This document shows, in pieces, positions 31,616 to 44,541 of a stretch of DNA of 64,000 nt. Source of the DNA: Daucus carota subsp. sativus (lineage: Eukaryota > Streptophyta > Magnoliopsida > Apiales > Apiaceae). Position 1 is the stretch's first letter, and each line of letters opens with the position of its first letter. A program made the position numbers and the translations under genes. The notes below the pieces were generated by a model. It did not search any database and was not told the origin of the DNA. It saw only the letters and a list, made by a program, of their open reading frames with translations. The stretch lies in contig NC_030381.2 in assembly GCF_001625215.2 (NCBI RefSeq), positions 35,524,689 to 35,588,688 on the forward strand, written 5' to 3'.

Positions 31616-34600
31616 TATGATAATGAATTATATGGACGTACATGTCATCAACTTTTGAGTCAACAAATATCCTCTTTTGTTAGTAACACTAACTGAGAGT
31701 AAGTGATACAGTGAAAACAACCTCCACAAATTTGAAGTTGAAACCCACAAATCCAAAGCAAAGCATTAAAATACATATTCTAGCTGTTACCTTAACAGCT
31801 CACAATGACATCTGATGCAGATACACATGTGTCATAATAAAGAATTTACTCATAATCAAAATATTAATCGTATTCGAAGTAATAAAGTGTGAAGAATATG
31901 AATACTTTTTTCTTTTCTTTTTTGAAGGTAAGAATTTGATACATAATATTTATAGAAATATTTAAACACAAATAATCTACAAATTTTGTTAGTATTTTCT
32001 TACATCCAAAACTATTTGCTTTATTTTTAAAAAAAATATATACATATTTCATTTTAATTCATAATTAAAGAGTTAATGGTACATGTATAAAAACAAAAGT
32101 TGGTATGGACAAATGAGATATTATTTAAAAAAATGAGTAATATATTATTTGGAAAAATTATTATTAATTTGAGAAGTAAAGAGTATTGATTGCTCAATAA
32201 TTTTAGCCGGCCGTATGATTCACAAATTATTTATAATATTTAAATTTTATGGCAAAAAAATAATATTTAAATTTTATTATATATATATATTAATATCTAA
32301 TTTTATTTACAAATATACCACTTGGCAATGTTTTATTGTTTGTTCATCGTAGTTCGTCCAAGGCTAGGGACCAATTTCCAGTATATATCGTGCTTAATCA
32401 ATCTCATGTACAATATATACTGTTAATTTTTAAAAATTGTTTCACTTATAACAAGCTAATAAATATTATAATTATAACATGTATAATCATCACACAATTT
32501 GATAAAGTGTTTTTTTTAGTTTCATGAATAAAATCTGAATAACAAACTTTTGCTTTCCAAAAAAGATAATGTATAAAATTATTTGATGAAATGGATATAT
32601 ATAATTTTGCAGCATAGAGAACTGTATTGCATATCTGACCTGTTCGCAACTATGCACACCAAGTAAAGGAAACTGAGGTGTGAACTATACAAACAAATTA
32701 ATTATGTAAAAATCATATTAATCATCATATTCCCAATCATTGCAAGTTTTGCTAGTAGAGGGGTTTTTTGGTCCTTTTCTTTTCATTTCTCTCCCGACTG
32801 ATGTTTGCTTTTGCAACATGTAACCGGAATTTAGTATCCAAACAGAAGGTTGAAGTGGAGTTTCTCTTTTGTAGTAATTTGTATAAACCTTCTTCTAGGT
32901 TCTAACATATTCTTAATCTCTTTGAAAATGCGAATTAGAGGACACTATGACCTTCCTGGGATTTTTTTCTACGAACTTATTGACTAGTTTCAAGTAGGTA
33001 TAAGTCAGACTAACTGAGCCAGCCATAAGACCTAGTGATGGGAACTTCCTTGTGATACGCATGAATTGGAATCTGATCCCCTTTCTTCAAATCATCTCAC
33101 TGGCTCTTCAACTCGGGTGAACGCTCGGGAGCTGGTGAGGTTTCGGACCTAATGGATAGGAACTTCCCTGCAATACGCACGGATCGGTGATGCACGTTAA
33201 TAACTTCTTTCCAAAAAAATTAAATAAAAAAATAGCTTTTAAATGTGATTTATAAAATTCAAATATTAAAGACAAATTAGAAAATTAAAAAAATAGTGAG
33301 AGCCATTTAATAACATATCGAATATTATTTTAAACTTAACTTAAGTTTTCCCATCATAAAATATGTTCGATAGATCTCTCCTATCATTTAGAAACTTTCT
33401 ACCATAAAATATTGTTTTAATATTTATTTGAAATTTCCTTCCAATAATTTCGAAATCGAAAATGTAGGTTTGAAATTTTATTCCAATATATTCGAAACTA
33501 ATCGAAAATTCTTTCCAAATTTCGAAATTAGAAAAGATAATTTTGAAATTTTCTTCCAATATATCGAATTAAAAAATAATTTTTATTTTTAACATTTATA
33601 ATTCAAAAATTTCAGATAATTAGAAAAATATAACGAAACTCTGCGAGATGCGTCACCACAACAACCTCGCTTCTCCTTTAGTATATTGATATTGATGATT
33701 GATATTGATTTATACGTATATTGGTTGATTGATGATTTGTGTAAGTATATAAATAACTCATAACGAGCTTATAATTTATTAATATGTTTGAATAAATTTT
33801 GTTAGAATGCATGGTAATTTAAATAAGCAGAGGATAGAAAGAAAGTACAAGTTAAAAATTAAACTAGAATTTTAGATTATCAACTTTTTTATTCAATATT
33901 ATTCTTTACACAAATTTACTGGGATCAAGAGAAATAGAAGACGATTTTCATAAGAATAAACTCAATAAGAAAGAAAAAAACTCGCCAAGCCAAATAAGCA
34001 TATATAATGATGATCATGTGTTTCGAAACGATAGATGTGAGTTGAACCCGTTTAACAATTACCATCTTGAGGTTTTCAAGGATATTTTAATTAAAGATAA
34101 AACTGGATAAAGGTTAATAAATTGAAAATTTTAGGCAATTAAAATAATCTAGGAAAGTAAATATATGGTTTAAATATCACAGTATCACACAACTAATACA
34201 AAATCTAATCATTATTACTTTCCTTCATCACCTAAAATGTATTTCAAAATCATTCCCACATCACAGTAGTACATAAATTCATACAGTATTTCGTCAAGCT
34301 TGATACCTTAATTATTGTAATATTTAAAATTTAAAACATTGTGAAAAGAACCTAGACAAATTTTACATACATCCATATATTTAATCTTTAACTATCGTAT
34401 AAAAATAATAATTTAAAAATAAAGTTTAAAACCATGTCAGAATCTTACACAACAGACATAAACCACACAGTCATAGGATAGTTAATATTGTCCATGTAAG
34501 TATATATATTTTGTGTGCAAGTATATATACATTGAAGTGTGTGTTTATTTGCTTGTCCAAAAACAAACTTAGAATCAAGACAGCTTCATAACACAACTCT

Positions 34601-34764
34601 CCTCTGGGCATTTCTTGAATTGGGTTTCAGTTTAAATTCTTACAAGTCTAAAATCTTGGCCCAAATAATGTAATTGAGGACTTTCCTTTTGTAGCTGTGT
34701 ATATATCTATATATACATACACATGTTTGATTGTGTGATAGCAGCCGCATAGGGGTTTATAGAA
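31616..34764. other. Gene-poor region and promoter side of the response regulator
   Basis: No coding frame. 33030-33190 contains two diverged direct copies of a block GACCTA(G/A)TG-TGGGAACTTCC...ATACGCA, which I could not assign to a family. The last 250 bp before 34765 hold TATA-like runs (34699-34722) and are the likely promoter and leader of the response regulator. Confidence 0.4.
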
Positions 34765-37700
34765 ATGCATCTAGGTACTTGTCAACTCACTAAATCTGGC
34801 TCCGCCATGCCCACTTCAAGTGGCTCCGCCGGAGATGCAGTTTCCGACCAGTTTCCGGTGGGTCTCCGGGTGCTTGTTGTTGATGATGACCCAACTTGTC
34901 TGATGATCTTGTATAAGATGCTTCTGTCTTGTCGCTATAATGGTATGGATTTTGTATCTTTTTTATTGTTTTATGTTTAGTGAAGTTTTTATGTTGTTTC
35001 AAGTGCTTATATGCTGTTGATGAATTCTTGTTTTTTTTTTTGTGAATTATTTTGTTTGCAGTTTCTGATTCAGGGTTTTGTTTGAACTGTATATTGAAAT
35101 TGATTTTATGCTGATTTTATTGGGTATTAAATTTTGTATCATGTTGATTTTGGTTTTTGCACATATTAGAATAGAATAGCTAGTTTTTACAGATTGTAAA
35201 TGAATTTTGATATATACAGATTAGAATTGAATATCTATTGTTCACAGATGCAATTGAATTTCGATTTTTCACAAATCAGAACTGCATATCTAATTTTCAC
35301 AGATTCTAATTGAGTTTTCAGTTTTTAGTGATATTGGGTGAAGACTCTCTCTACTGCAGAATCTTGAATCTGTGCTAACAGGTTATTGCATTAGATACAC
35401 ATTAGATATGCATTCTAGGATTTGTGTATCACGATAAGGAGGTGAAAAACATGTCTGCAAGATACGCAACATGAGTATCTTTTAATTATTTTTTTTGCAA
35501 GATTTGCATTTTGGAAGATGCGGATCTCTCAAAAATGGGCGTGAAACTATCTAGGGTATTATGTGATGGTTCTTTCATTACCTTAATTCTTTTGATACGT
35601 ATATTTGCCCCTGCTTGTGGAATTTGGAATTTTGGTTCATCCATGTTGTGGTTTTTTGAGCATTTTTTAAAATTATTTAGAATTCAGATGTATTTGACGA
35701 ATCAAATACCATGGTCTAATAATAAAGCATTTTGATTAGTTAATAATATTAGTGTGATTTTATAAGAAAGCTCAAAAGTAGCTTTTCATTTCGTTTGGAG
35801 TTAAAGCTAGTTCTCTCTCCATTCAATTCTTGTTATCTGTTCATATGCATTAAATCTAGATACACAATCAGTATAGGAAGTAGTTATACAATTGCTTCCA
35901 AGGTTACTTAGAGAGCTAATTCTATGTTTTCAGCTACCAAATGCAATCGTGCGGACATTGCTTTATCCCTACTAAGGGAGAAAAAAGGTGGATTTGATAT
36001 TGTAATAAGTGATGTTCACATGCCTGATATGGATGGTTTCAAACTGCTTGAGCACATTGGGCTGGAGATGGACCTGCCTGTTATCAGTTAATACCCTCCA
36101 TCCCTTGCTTTATGCAGTACTGAATCTATTAAATTTCTATTAATTTTGATTTCCAGAACTGACAAGTTTGTTCTATTTTGACCCAACAGTGATGTCTGCT
36201 GATGACAGTAAAAATGTTGTGATGAAGGGGGTGACTCATGGTGCATGTGATTATCTGATAAAACCGGTTCGTATTGAAGCCCTGAAGAACATATGGCAGC
36301 ATGTAGTACGCAAAAAGAAACATGAGTACAAGGACTTTGAGCAGTCAGGAAGTGTAGAAGATGGAGATCGGCAGCAAAAGACCCCTGACGATGTGGATTA
36401 CTCGTCTTCTGCAAATGAGGGGAGTTGGAGAAGTTCAAAGAGAAGAAAGGATGAGGAAGATGACACAGAGGATAGGGATGATACATCTTCACAAAAGAAA
36501 CCACGGGTTGTATGGTCAGTCGATCTTCATAAGCAATTTGTGGCAGCTGTTAATCAACTTGGAATTGACAGTAAGTACCTTGCAGCTAGTTCTCTCAATA
36601 TGTCTCTTCCTCATATATTGCTTATTTTATACTTGGATTTAGATTTTGCTCCCTTAAATTAGTGATTATAAAGAAATTTTTAGTTGTGATGTGGGGTATG
36701 CTGTATAAGTGGATATGTTATCATAGTTGCGATTCGTTTTCAAAATCTTATATTATCCAAATTAGTGTTTCCATATTTGTTATCTACAGCTCCAGATATG
36801 ATATATGTAAGTCTGAAGTATCAGAAGATTCAGTTTTCCCTGTTGTAAAATTGTAAGTGGATATCTTACAGTAGATGGAGAATATTTTACTTATTTATTT
36901 TGGAATATACAGTTCACTCTGAAGGTAATACTTTAAACTTTTAAAGGGGTTGTATGATCCTAGAGGAGCAAGGTGCCTGGATATGGAGATCTAGATGATT
37001 CAAATTATCTCTTTTAAAGATGGAACCTGCATTAGAAAAGATATAGCTTGATGCACTCTGATTTGACGATTTAATACTCGTAAATGAATATTCTTCTTTA
37101 TACTATGTGGAAGGGTAGATATATAATTAGTCTTCTACTGTCGTGTATTATGGCATTTGTTTGTTGACAACTAAAGAGTGTTTGGCCTTAAAGATTATTT
37201 ACCTTTAAGTCTTTCACAGTGCCTGCACACATATCATTCTATTGAGCAGCATCGTATATTTTGTTGGCAACTTTGCCCTTAAAAAACATTGATATTCTGA
37301 TGCAATATGGATTACTGCTTTCATCTACTTTTAAGGGCCTTAAGATATTGTCGATTTATTTCAATATTGTAACCATGCTACTTTGTCTTGTTAAGTTTCT
37401 TTACTAAAAGATATTTATAAATTTAAATTTCGATTTGTTTAATTTGTTTTCTTATGAATGCAGAGGCTTTTCCAAAGAAAATTCTTGAGTTGATGAATGT
37501 GCCCGGAATCACAAGGGAGAATGTAGCTAGCCACCTTCAGGTAAATCTATTATTTCCCAACTTCTTCCATGTGTTGACTCATTAGAGCAATAAAGGGTTC
37601 GACCACTTGCTAACATGATATTTAATTGGACATTGTCCTGTCAATGTATTACTAGCAATAGGGATTTTGCAACAAATGATTGAGGGATATGTATCTCTGC

Positions 37701-39006
37701 TGTTGATTTGGTGCAGAAATATCGTATATATCTTAGAAGGCTAAGTGGACAGCACCAGAGTGGACTTAGTAACTCCTTCATGGGGTCCCAGGAAGCACCA
37801 TTTGGGTCCATGCCTTCATTTAGTAGCCTTGAGTTGCAAGCTCTTGCTGCTAGTGGTCAAATCCCTGCACAAAGTCTTGCTACAATCCAAGCTGCCTCAC
37901 ATGGTAGGTCTGCCACAAAATCTGCCATTTCTCCCCTAGTTGATCAAAGAAATTTGTTTAGCTTTGAGTCCCCAAAGCTACATTTTGGAGAGGGCCAGCG
38001 CAATAACAGTACGCAAATGAACTTCCTCCATGGTATCCCTACAAATATGGAACCAAAGCAGCTTGTCAGTTTGCATCAAACTGCAAATTCACTCGGAGGC
38101 ATGATGCAAGGCACCCAGAGCAACCCGTTAATGGTGCAGATGGCTCAACCATACTCAAGAGCACAGAATGAAAGTATTAGTAATTATGCATCTAGGTTTC
38201 CATCATCCATAGGGTTGTCAAATGGGATTGCAAGTGGTGTTATTGGACGAAGTGCTTTAGTTGACAACGTTAAGGGACCAGTTTACAATCAAGTCTCTCA
38301 GCCTTCCTCAATAGCAGATTTCTCTGTGAGCCGCAGTGAAGATTTGTCGGGGACTGGTTTTTCTATTGGGGGAAGTTTAGGGAGTTCACTTATTTCATCC
38401 AAAGGGGTGCTCCAAGGAGAGCCAAGCATGGAAGTGAAAGAATCAAGGGGAGAGGGTGCAAGTTATGATATCTTTAATGATCTGCATCAGCAGAAATCTC
38501 AAGATTGGAGTTTACGTAATGTGGGATTGACTTATGACACGTCCCAACATATGAACATGCAAGAAAACACTGATGCTTCCTCGTATTTAGTTCAACAAAG
38601 TTTTATGGCTAACCAAGATACTGCACACAGTAGAAACTCATCAACTGGTAAGGAAGTGTTTCCTGGTGGGGACGAAAGAGCACAAAGGAATGAACCAATC
38701 ATAGGTCAGCAGCCTAATGCACATCACACTGACAACTCGTTCCGAGTCAAGGCTGAAAGTTTTCCCGAAACTAGCAATCAGAATACCTTATTACCTGGAC
38801 ATTATGATCAAGATGATCTCATGAGTGCCCTATTCAAACAGGTCAGTTACTTTCTAGCTATATTTGTTATCTAAAACTTGTTGCATTTTGATCAAATAAA
38901 TAGCTTCCCTGCATGTACTATCTTATATATGTCATTTTGATAGCAGCAAGGAGTCGAAAGTGAGTTTGGTTTTGATGGCTATTCCATGGACAATCTTTCA
39001 GCATAG
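34765..39006 (+). CDS. Type-B response regulator (ARR1/ARR2-like), cytokinin signalling
   Basis: Six exons in one frame: 34765-34942, 35934-36086, 36190-36570, 37464-37540, 37717-38841, 38947-39006, giving 657 residues. The receiver domain (about 34-150) has the acidic triad D40-D41-D42, phosphoacceptor D86 in [11 protein letters not shown] and K135 in YLIKPV. A basic/acidic linker leads to the GARP/Myb-like DNA-binding domain (about 213-277: [44 protein letters not shown]). The rest is Gln/Ser/Asn-rich, as expected for the activation region. These nuclear proteins are phosphorylated through the histidine kinase - AHP relay and switch on cytokinin genes. An internal ATG at codon 15 (MPTSSGSAG) is an alternative start. 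The final acceptor is a TAGCAG tandem (NAGNAG). Confidence 0.95.
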
Positions 39007-40469
39007 CATATCTTCGGTTATCCTAGCTTGTGACATGTACATAATATTTGTGCCGTGAAGGTGAGTTGAACATCCGCTGAAATCAAACAATCAATTTGTG
39101 ACCTTGTTTTTTAAAAGACCAACTGCCAAAAATAATAAGCTTACTTCTTTCTGCTTGTTTGTTTAGAAGTTTGAAGATTGCTTAATCCAAATGGTCTTCC
39201 AGCAATTTGAAGATGGTGAGAACTATTATGCTTGAAGTTTATAATTGCACCATATGCGAAGCATATGTTGGCCGAAATTTTGACTGTTTTTAGGTAGGAA
39301 CAAGCATATAACATGGAAAGTCCGTAAAAGTATGTTGGTTAATGGATATGCATATCCTGGAAGACTCTAGATAAACTTGTTGGGTGTCTGCAGACTACTG
39401 GAAATTCAGTAGTTGATTTTCTTTCATTGTTAGCGAAAATGGGAAATCTTGGGTACAGATATTTTAGACTTATTATCATTTGGATAGACAAGGTTGCAAA
39501 TATTTTGCTGGTGTGATTTTTATCTTTCTGATATCTTTCTATGCAAGTCTAATCAGATGATAAGATTTAAATTCAGAGTTTTGCTTTTAGTTGCCATGTC
39601 ATAAGCATACAGTGTCTGATTAATTACGATTACAAGTATACTGATTCTTACTGCAAGCGAATATTATGCAAGCATCGGGTTTCTTGCAGAAGCTTACAAC
39701 TAGCACAAGTGTGATTGTAATAATATATCAAAATTTAACCGTGTACAAGCGAGTTCCTGAAGAATGAAGTCTCGTGAGCAACAAAAACAAGCTGCAATAG
39801 TGGCACCACATTGCTATTCAGAATCATGATCGCAATTTTAATACTCATTTTATTGTGCCCCAGAGGGCTATTCTGAGCTATGATATTTGGGGCATTTTAG
39901 TGTCTATGTGATTGTGCTTAAAAAGGCCTTTTCTTGGTAAACTAGAAATACTGTTGTTTGGGTGCATCCGTTTCTTTCACTGGATAGTTTCAGCCCCGCG
40001 GAACGCTTCAATAATTGCTGAAACGATTATACTGATACAACCAAGTGCTGCTTTATCCAGTTCTGCAGCAAACCAGTCAACAAATGCCTCATCATCCCAG
40101 TTACATAATAGACTCTTCATTAGCAGAAAATGATACACGGAGTCCGGGATTCGCTCCCAAAGCTTGCGCGATGTTGCTCATCACTTGACATCTTATAATT
40201 GTAACTGAATCTCATAGCTCGTGTCTTGGAAACAGCTAGTAATTAGATACGGTCGCAAAACTATTAAACCAAACCAAAATTATGAATTTGAATCGATATG
40301 AAATCACAATTAGAAAAATGAACATTTCTCACAAAATATGGATCTAACTACTCACCCTTTGATTCGAACTCATGACCTTTCTTGGAAAAGCCAAAAGTTT
40401 GATCAAAAATCGGTCAATTTGATTTCTCGAAAATTAAAATGGACATACAAAAGGGGACGGAGGGAATAT
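39007..40469. other. 3' UTR of the response regulator and intergenic region
   Basis: 3' UTR probably extends into this stretch, but no polyadenylation site can be fixed. 40331-40390 includes GATTCGAACTCATGACC, which on the minus strand looks like a pol III B box and may be a SINE fragment. No conserved reading frame. Confidence 0.35.
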
Positions 40470-40689
40470 TATACTCTCGTTTTGAAATATAAGTCGCTTG
40501 ACTTTTTGACACACACTTCTAAGTTTTTTGTTCGCTTAGTCAAAATTGTTATTTTTATTATTTTCTTTTTCCAAATTATAATATTAGTCATATATTTTTT
40601 TTTCAATTTTTTTAACAATAATGATTTTATCTATGCGGTCAAAGGACTTAAAAATGTGTGCCAAAAAGTCAAATGACTTATACTTTAAG
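40470..40689. mobile_element. Stowaway-like remnant, TTTTGAAATATAAGTC subfamily
   Basis: GTTTTGAAATATAAGTCGCTTGAC on the left and GTCAAATGACTTATACTTTA on the right pair as inverted arms, as in 17475-17709, but the terminal GGAGGGAG is gone. The right end abuts the next element. Confidence 0.55.
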
Positions 40690-41056
40690 AGCCTGTTTGT
40701 CCCGGCTTAAAGCCGGGAATTAAAAGCTGTCTGCAGCTTTAAGCTGAAAATTGTCTGTTTGTGTAATAAGTCAGAAGCCGGCTTAAAGTCAGAAATAAGC
40801 CGGAAGCTGACTTAAAGCCAGAAGTTAGTTTGAGGTACTTTTTTTCGTGACTTAATTTTTGTGAATTTTTTTTGATAAAAATTACTCCTAACTCATAAAT
40901 TACACCTAAATCAATTTTATTTTTAGTTCTATATTTTTAATAACTTTTAAGTTATTAATAAGTTAAAATTATCCAAACAGATATTTTGAACTCTCAGCTT
41001 ATCACATAAGTCACAGTCACGTTAAGTCATAAACCATAAATCCAGCCAAACGGGCT
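40690..41056. mobile_element. MITE with AGCCYGTTTGG ends
   Basis: AGCCTGTTTGTCCCGGCTTAAAGC on the left and CCAGCCAAACGGGCT on the right form imperfect inverted ends. Subterminal AGCCGGCTTAAAG words repeat inside. No clear target-site duplication, so the superfamily is uncertain (hAT-like ends). Confidence 0.55.
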
Positions 41057-41464
41057 GTAGATAGAGTAATACTTTGAATTCAGTCAGGTGATAAACGGGT
41101 TAAATATCAGAGATCATGTATCTTAACAATATCACTAAAATAATTTATACCCATGCTTTGGAAATAAAATAGTTGTAAATTTTACACATTTTTAAAAAAT
41201 AATTTTACTACTGAATAAAAGTTTTGAAATCTAATATTTTGGACAATATATTTATATTTTAATAAATTATTTACCTTTTATTATTAATATTATAATTATT
41301 TTCTTTGTTTTAATTTAAAATAAGAAGTAAATATTATTTTCAAATCTAAAAATATACTCACTCCTCCCATTTGGGTTGCGCAGAAGTAAAAAAAAATAAA
41401 ATAAAGTAAAGAGCGAAAAAATATGAAAAAGTGATGATAGAGGTGGGATGAGTTGATAATTAAT

Positions 41465-41711
41465 GTGGGTGTTTGGGTTGGACTTATAAGTCCAGCTTCT
41501 GGATTATAAGTTATGAGCACTTATTCGTACCGTTTGTGTAATAAGTCAAGAAGCACTTATAAAAAGCTAGGAATGCTAGCTTTTATTTCAGAACTTCTGC
41601 TTATTTCCCAAACACTTTAATCACTTATAAGTCTTATCTTGCTTCTAACTTCTACTCCACTTATTTATTTTAAGCAAGAATCACTTATTTTAAAACCACC
41701 CAAACGGCCCC
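41465..41711. mobile_element. MITE with GGGCCGTTTGGGTGG ends
   Basis: Left GTGGGTGTTTGGGTTGGACTT and right ACCACCCAAACGGCCCC are inverted. Internal words CACTTATAAG / CTTATAAGTG occur in both orientations. A related, more degenerate copy lies at about 43932-44232. Confidence 0.55.
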
Positions 41712-41730
41712 AATATATTAAGTAAGTATG

Positions 41731-41850
41731 ATAGCTCAGTGGTTAAGAGTTTATCCTCTGTCGTCCCAGGTTCTGGGTTCGACCCTGGCTCACCCCAAGA
41801 GTTTATCTGAGAACAGATACTCATTTGTAAGGTTATAAGCCAAAAAAAAA
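41731..41850 (+). mobile_element. Complete tRNA-derived SINE (120 bp)
   Basis: Pol III A box TAGCTCAGTGG at 41732-41742 and B box GGTTCGACCCT at 41776-41786, a short unrelated body, and an A tail at 41842-41850. The perfect 11-bp target-site duplication AAGTAAGTATG lies at 41720-41730 and 41851-41861. The tRNA fold is incomplete and an A tail and duplication are present, so this is a SINE rather than a tRNA gene. At 120 bp it is very short. Confidence 0.88.
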
Positions 41851-43030
41851 AAGTAAGTATGGTAGAGAAAAATAATGGGAATTATTATTTTTTATTTTAT
41901 AAAATATTATTATATTTGATAAGTTTTTTTTTTTTGAAGAAGTATTTGATAAGTTTTAAAAGGTAAAAAATCGGATGGGACATCAAAAAGAAAATGATTA
42001 AAAAATTGGTTGGCACGTAGATACTTGGAAATTTGCTTGCAACGGTCCGAAAACAAGAGCGTGCGTATTCCCGCTGGGTTTAACAGCCCAGGAAAAATTA
42101 AATACAGTACGTTGTACGTGTCTTAATCATATGTCTTAATCATATTTAAACGGTCGATTGGCCAACAATTTCTATGACAATCTTTTCATGTATCTAAGTA
42201 TTCAAGTCTTTTTTGAGTTTGAAGGTGATTGTTATAAGGTAAACTGTAACTTATCCAAATCGAAGGTCTTAGACAAAAAAAAGAAGAAAATATCGAAAGT
42301 CTCTTGTTGATAAAACGAATATAAAAAATAAATAAACATCGAAGTGTCGTAATATTGCCACCAACCTGAAAGTATGCAAGTAAAATCGTATCTCATCTTC
42401 AGTAGCATAGATCCAGCATGGACATTTGATGGTTTATATGGAAACTATTTTTAAACGAACTATCAAGAAACTGGAAACTGACAACTATGGTGCATGATAA
42501 TACACATGCACCACTAAGTAAAACGTGGAATCTATGCTCCCCGTCTGTTCAATAAACTTTAAAAATAGAAATTTATTTGAAAATTTGAAGATCAGTTGCA
42601 ACAGATATTATTATAGTAAAACATACATGCGTGCGATAGCTTATATTAATGGACTCGGAGAAAAATTTCCGACACCGCCCCTTTAAAGCAGGAACATTTC
42701 CCGCTGGCTGTTGTGTATATTTCTTCCGTTTTAATTTTAAAGTAAACTTATATTTTTCAGTACTATGTAATAATAAATTCATAATATTTGTTGCCCTCGT
42801 TTCATCTACCGCACACATGCAACCATCGGAACTTTAGGTACTGTTTGATATTTCTGTTCCAGACAATAACAACATATTTTTCTGAAAAATAAATGAAAAC
42901 TTATTTGATATATTTAAAAACATCATCTCCAGGAAAGAATGAGAATCTTCTTCAAAGAGAGATGTACAAACGACAAAGTGGAGGGAAGACCGGAAGATTA
43001 CCGCACTTAGAAAATAACTTGGCCGATCTT

Positions 43031-43233
43031 TGTATAAAACAATTCCATCTAAAATCTTAAAGTGTTAAAAGATGTCTTAAGGTGTTAGAGGAGGATCTTA
43101 TTCTTATATTTCAACACTCCCCTCACTTGAAATCTCATTTTTTGCATACCACAGCTCTGATACCATGTAGAGAATCATTCCCTCTAACACATTAAGGTGT
43201 TAGAGGAGGTCCGGAGCTAGTAATATTTCAACA
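43031..43233 (-). mobile_element. TRIM-like miniature LTR element
   Basis: Read on the minus strand: a 68-bp LTR (43233-43166) from TGTTGAAATAT to TCTCTACA, then the initiator-Met primer-binding site TGGTATCAGAGC (43165-43154), a 49-bp internal region ending in the purine tract GTGAGGGGAG, and a second LTR (43116-43031) from TGTTGAAATAT to TTTTATACA. Both LTRs share CCTCTAACACCTTAA. Five-base flanks ATCTT (43026-43030) and ATCCT (43234-43238) match at four of five. At about 200 bp total it is smaller than typical TRIMs. Confidence 0.72.
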
Positions 43234-43931
43234 ATCCTATAGCAAAAAATTGAAAGAAAGAGGAAGAAAAGTGTCTCACTTGCTTACTGGATGCTACAAC
43301 ATGTGAGTGGACGGTGGTTAGTGTTACAGTGTGGCATAGAAAAGTTGTGATGCCTGCTACTATGTCAAATACATAAAGCAAAAGGAAAGGTTAAATTTTC
43401 AAAAGTGTGGATATGGCCTGCATGAAGGTAATAAAGCGAATTTTTACAGTTCAACAAAGTGATTATAAGCTGTATAATCATTAAACTTGACTTGCATATT
43501 AAACTAGTACATTAAGAAAGCTGCATTCCATCCAGGTGGAGACTTGTGGGATTCCAATCAATTGAGTTTCGTGTGTGGAGCACACTGAGGAAGCTTTAGT
43601 CTGTACATTTCAGTTGAGTGAGTTGAGTCGGATATGAATGATGATGGCCTCAGACAAAACATCACAGATTCACAGTTGATGGTGGATAAAATGTTAGAAC
43701 AAACAGTTCAAACCCATTCCTAGATCCTAGTTCCTACAAACATGATACTGTCAAGGAATTTGGTTTTTGTACATTGTATATTTTGTATTTTGCAATCAAT
43801 AAGTTCCAATCATTTACGAAAAGCAAAAAACTTTTATTTTAACTACATGAACGAAAATGTGACCACACAGTAATTTAAGTACATTTGGCTTATCCAGAAA
43901 TTCTACAAGATATATGAATTAGTGTTAGAAT

Positions 43932-44232
43932 TAGTGTTTGGTTGGTTTTGATTTGACTTAAAATTGAGTTGAAAAAATGGGATCATTTTCAAGAAATTTA
44001 ACTTAAGTAATCCAAAGCGATTTAGTATCTGACTTAAGTCAGTTGTTTCTAACTTCTCTTTTTTTAATCGTTTGTGTAAATAAGCAGAAGCGCTTTTACG
44101 AAACTGAAAATGCTAGTTTCTCTCCAAGCTTTTATTTCTTTTCGAAAATTTTTATCAACTTATTTACTTATCATTTCTAATCCACTTCTTCTTCACATGA
44201 AATCACTTTTTTTAAACTTGTCTAAACAAACC
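43932..44232. mobile_element. Degenerate TTTGGTTGG-type MITE
   Basis: TGTTTGGTTGGTTTTGATTTG on the left and CTTGTCTAAACAAACCAATCA on the right are imperfectly inverted. AATCCACTTCTTCTTCACAT is shared with related elements at 19.7 and 41.6 kb. It ends about 300 bp before the next gene. Confidence 0.45.
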
Positions 44233-44477
44233 AATCATCAGACGAAAAATTTACTAATTCTATAAGAACATTTTCTTCACTAAATATATATATGCCAGTT
44301 CGTCGGGACGGAACAGCACCATGATGTATTAACATGAGCGCGTTTTCGTGTGTCAATCTTTCTATAACGTTCACCAAAGAAAATACCCACTTTACCACCG
44401 CTCCCCTCTTTATGCCCAAAATTGACCATTAAACAAAGTGAGTAACATCCATTCAGATCCCTCTCACTTCCAAACTG

Positions 44478-44495
44478 CATATATATATACACACA
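44478..44495 (+). promoter_or_regulatory. TATA box of the proline-rich protein gene
   Basis: GCATATATATATACACAC lies about 50-60 bp upstream of the ATG at 44542 and is followed by a C/A-rich leader (AATCACCCACAACACAACACCC) typical of plant transcription starts. Confidence 0.6.
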
Positions 44496-44541
44496 ATCAC
44501 CCACAACACAACACCCATTTACTCGATCCCACACCAAAACC

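Noticed and set aside
41731..41803. Possible tRNA gene
   Set aside because: Good A and B boxes but no full cloverleaf, an A tail and an 11-bp duplication. It is a SINE.
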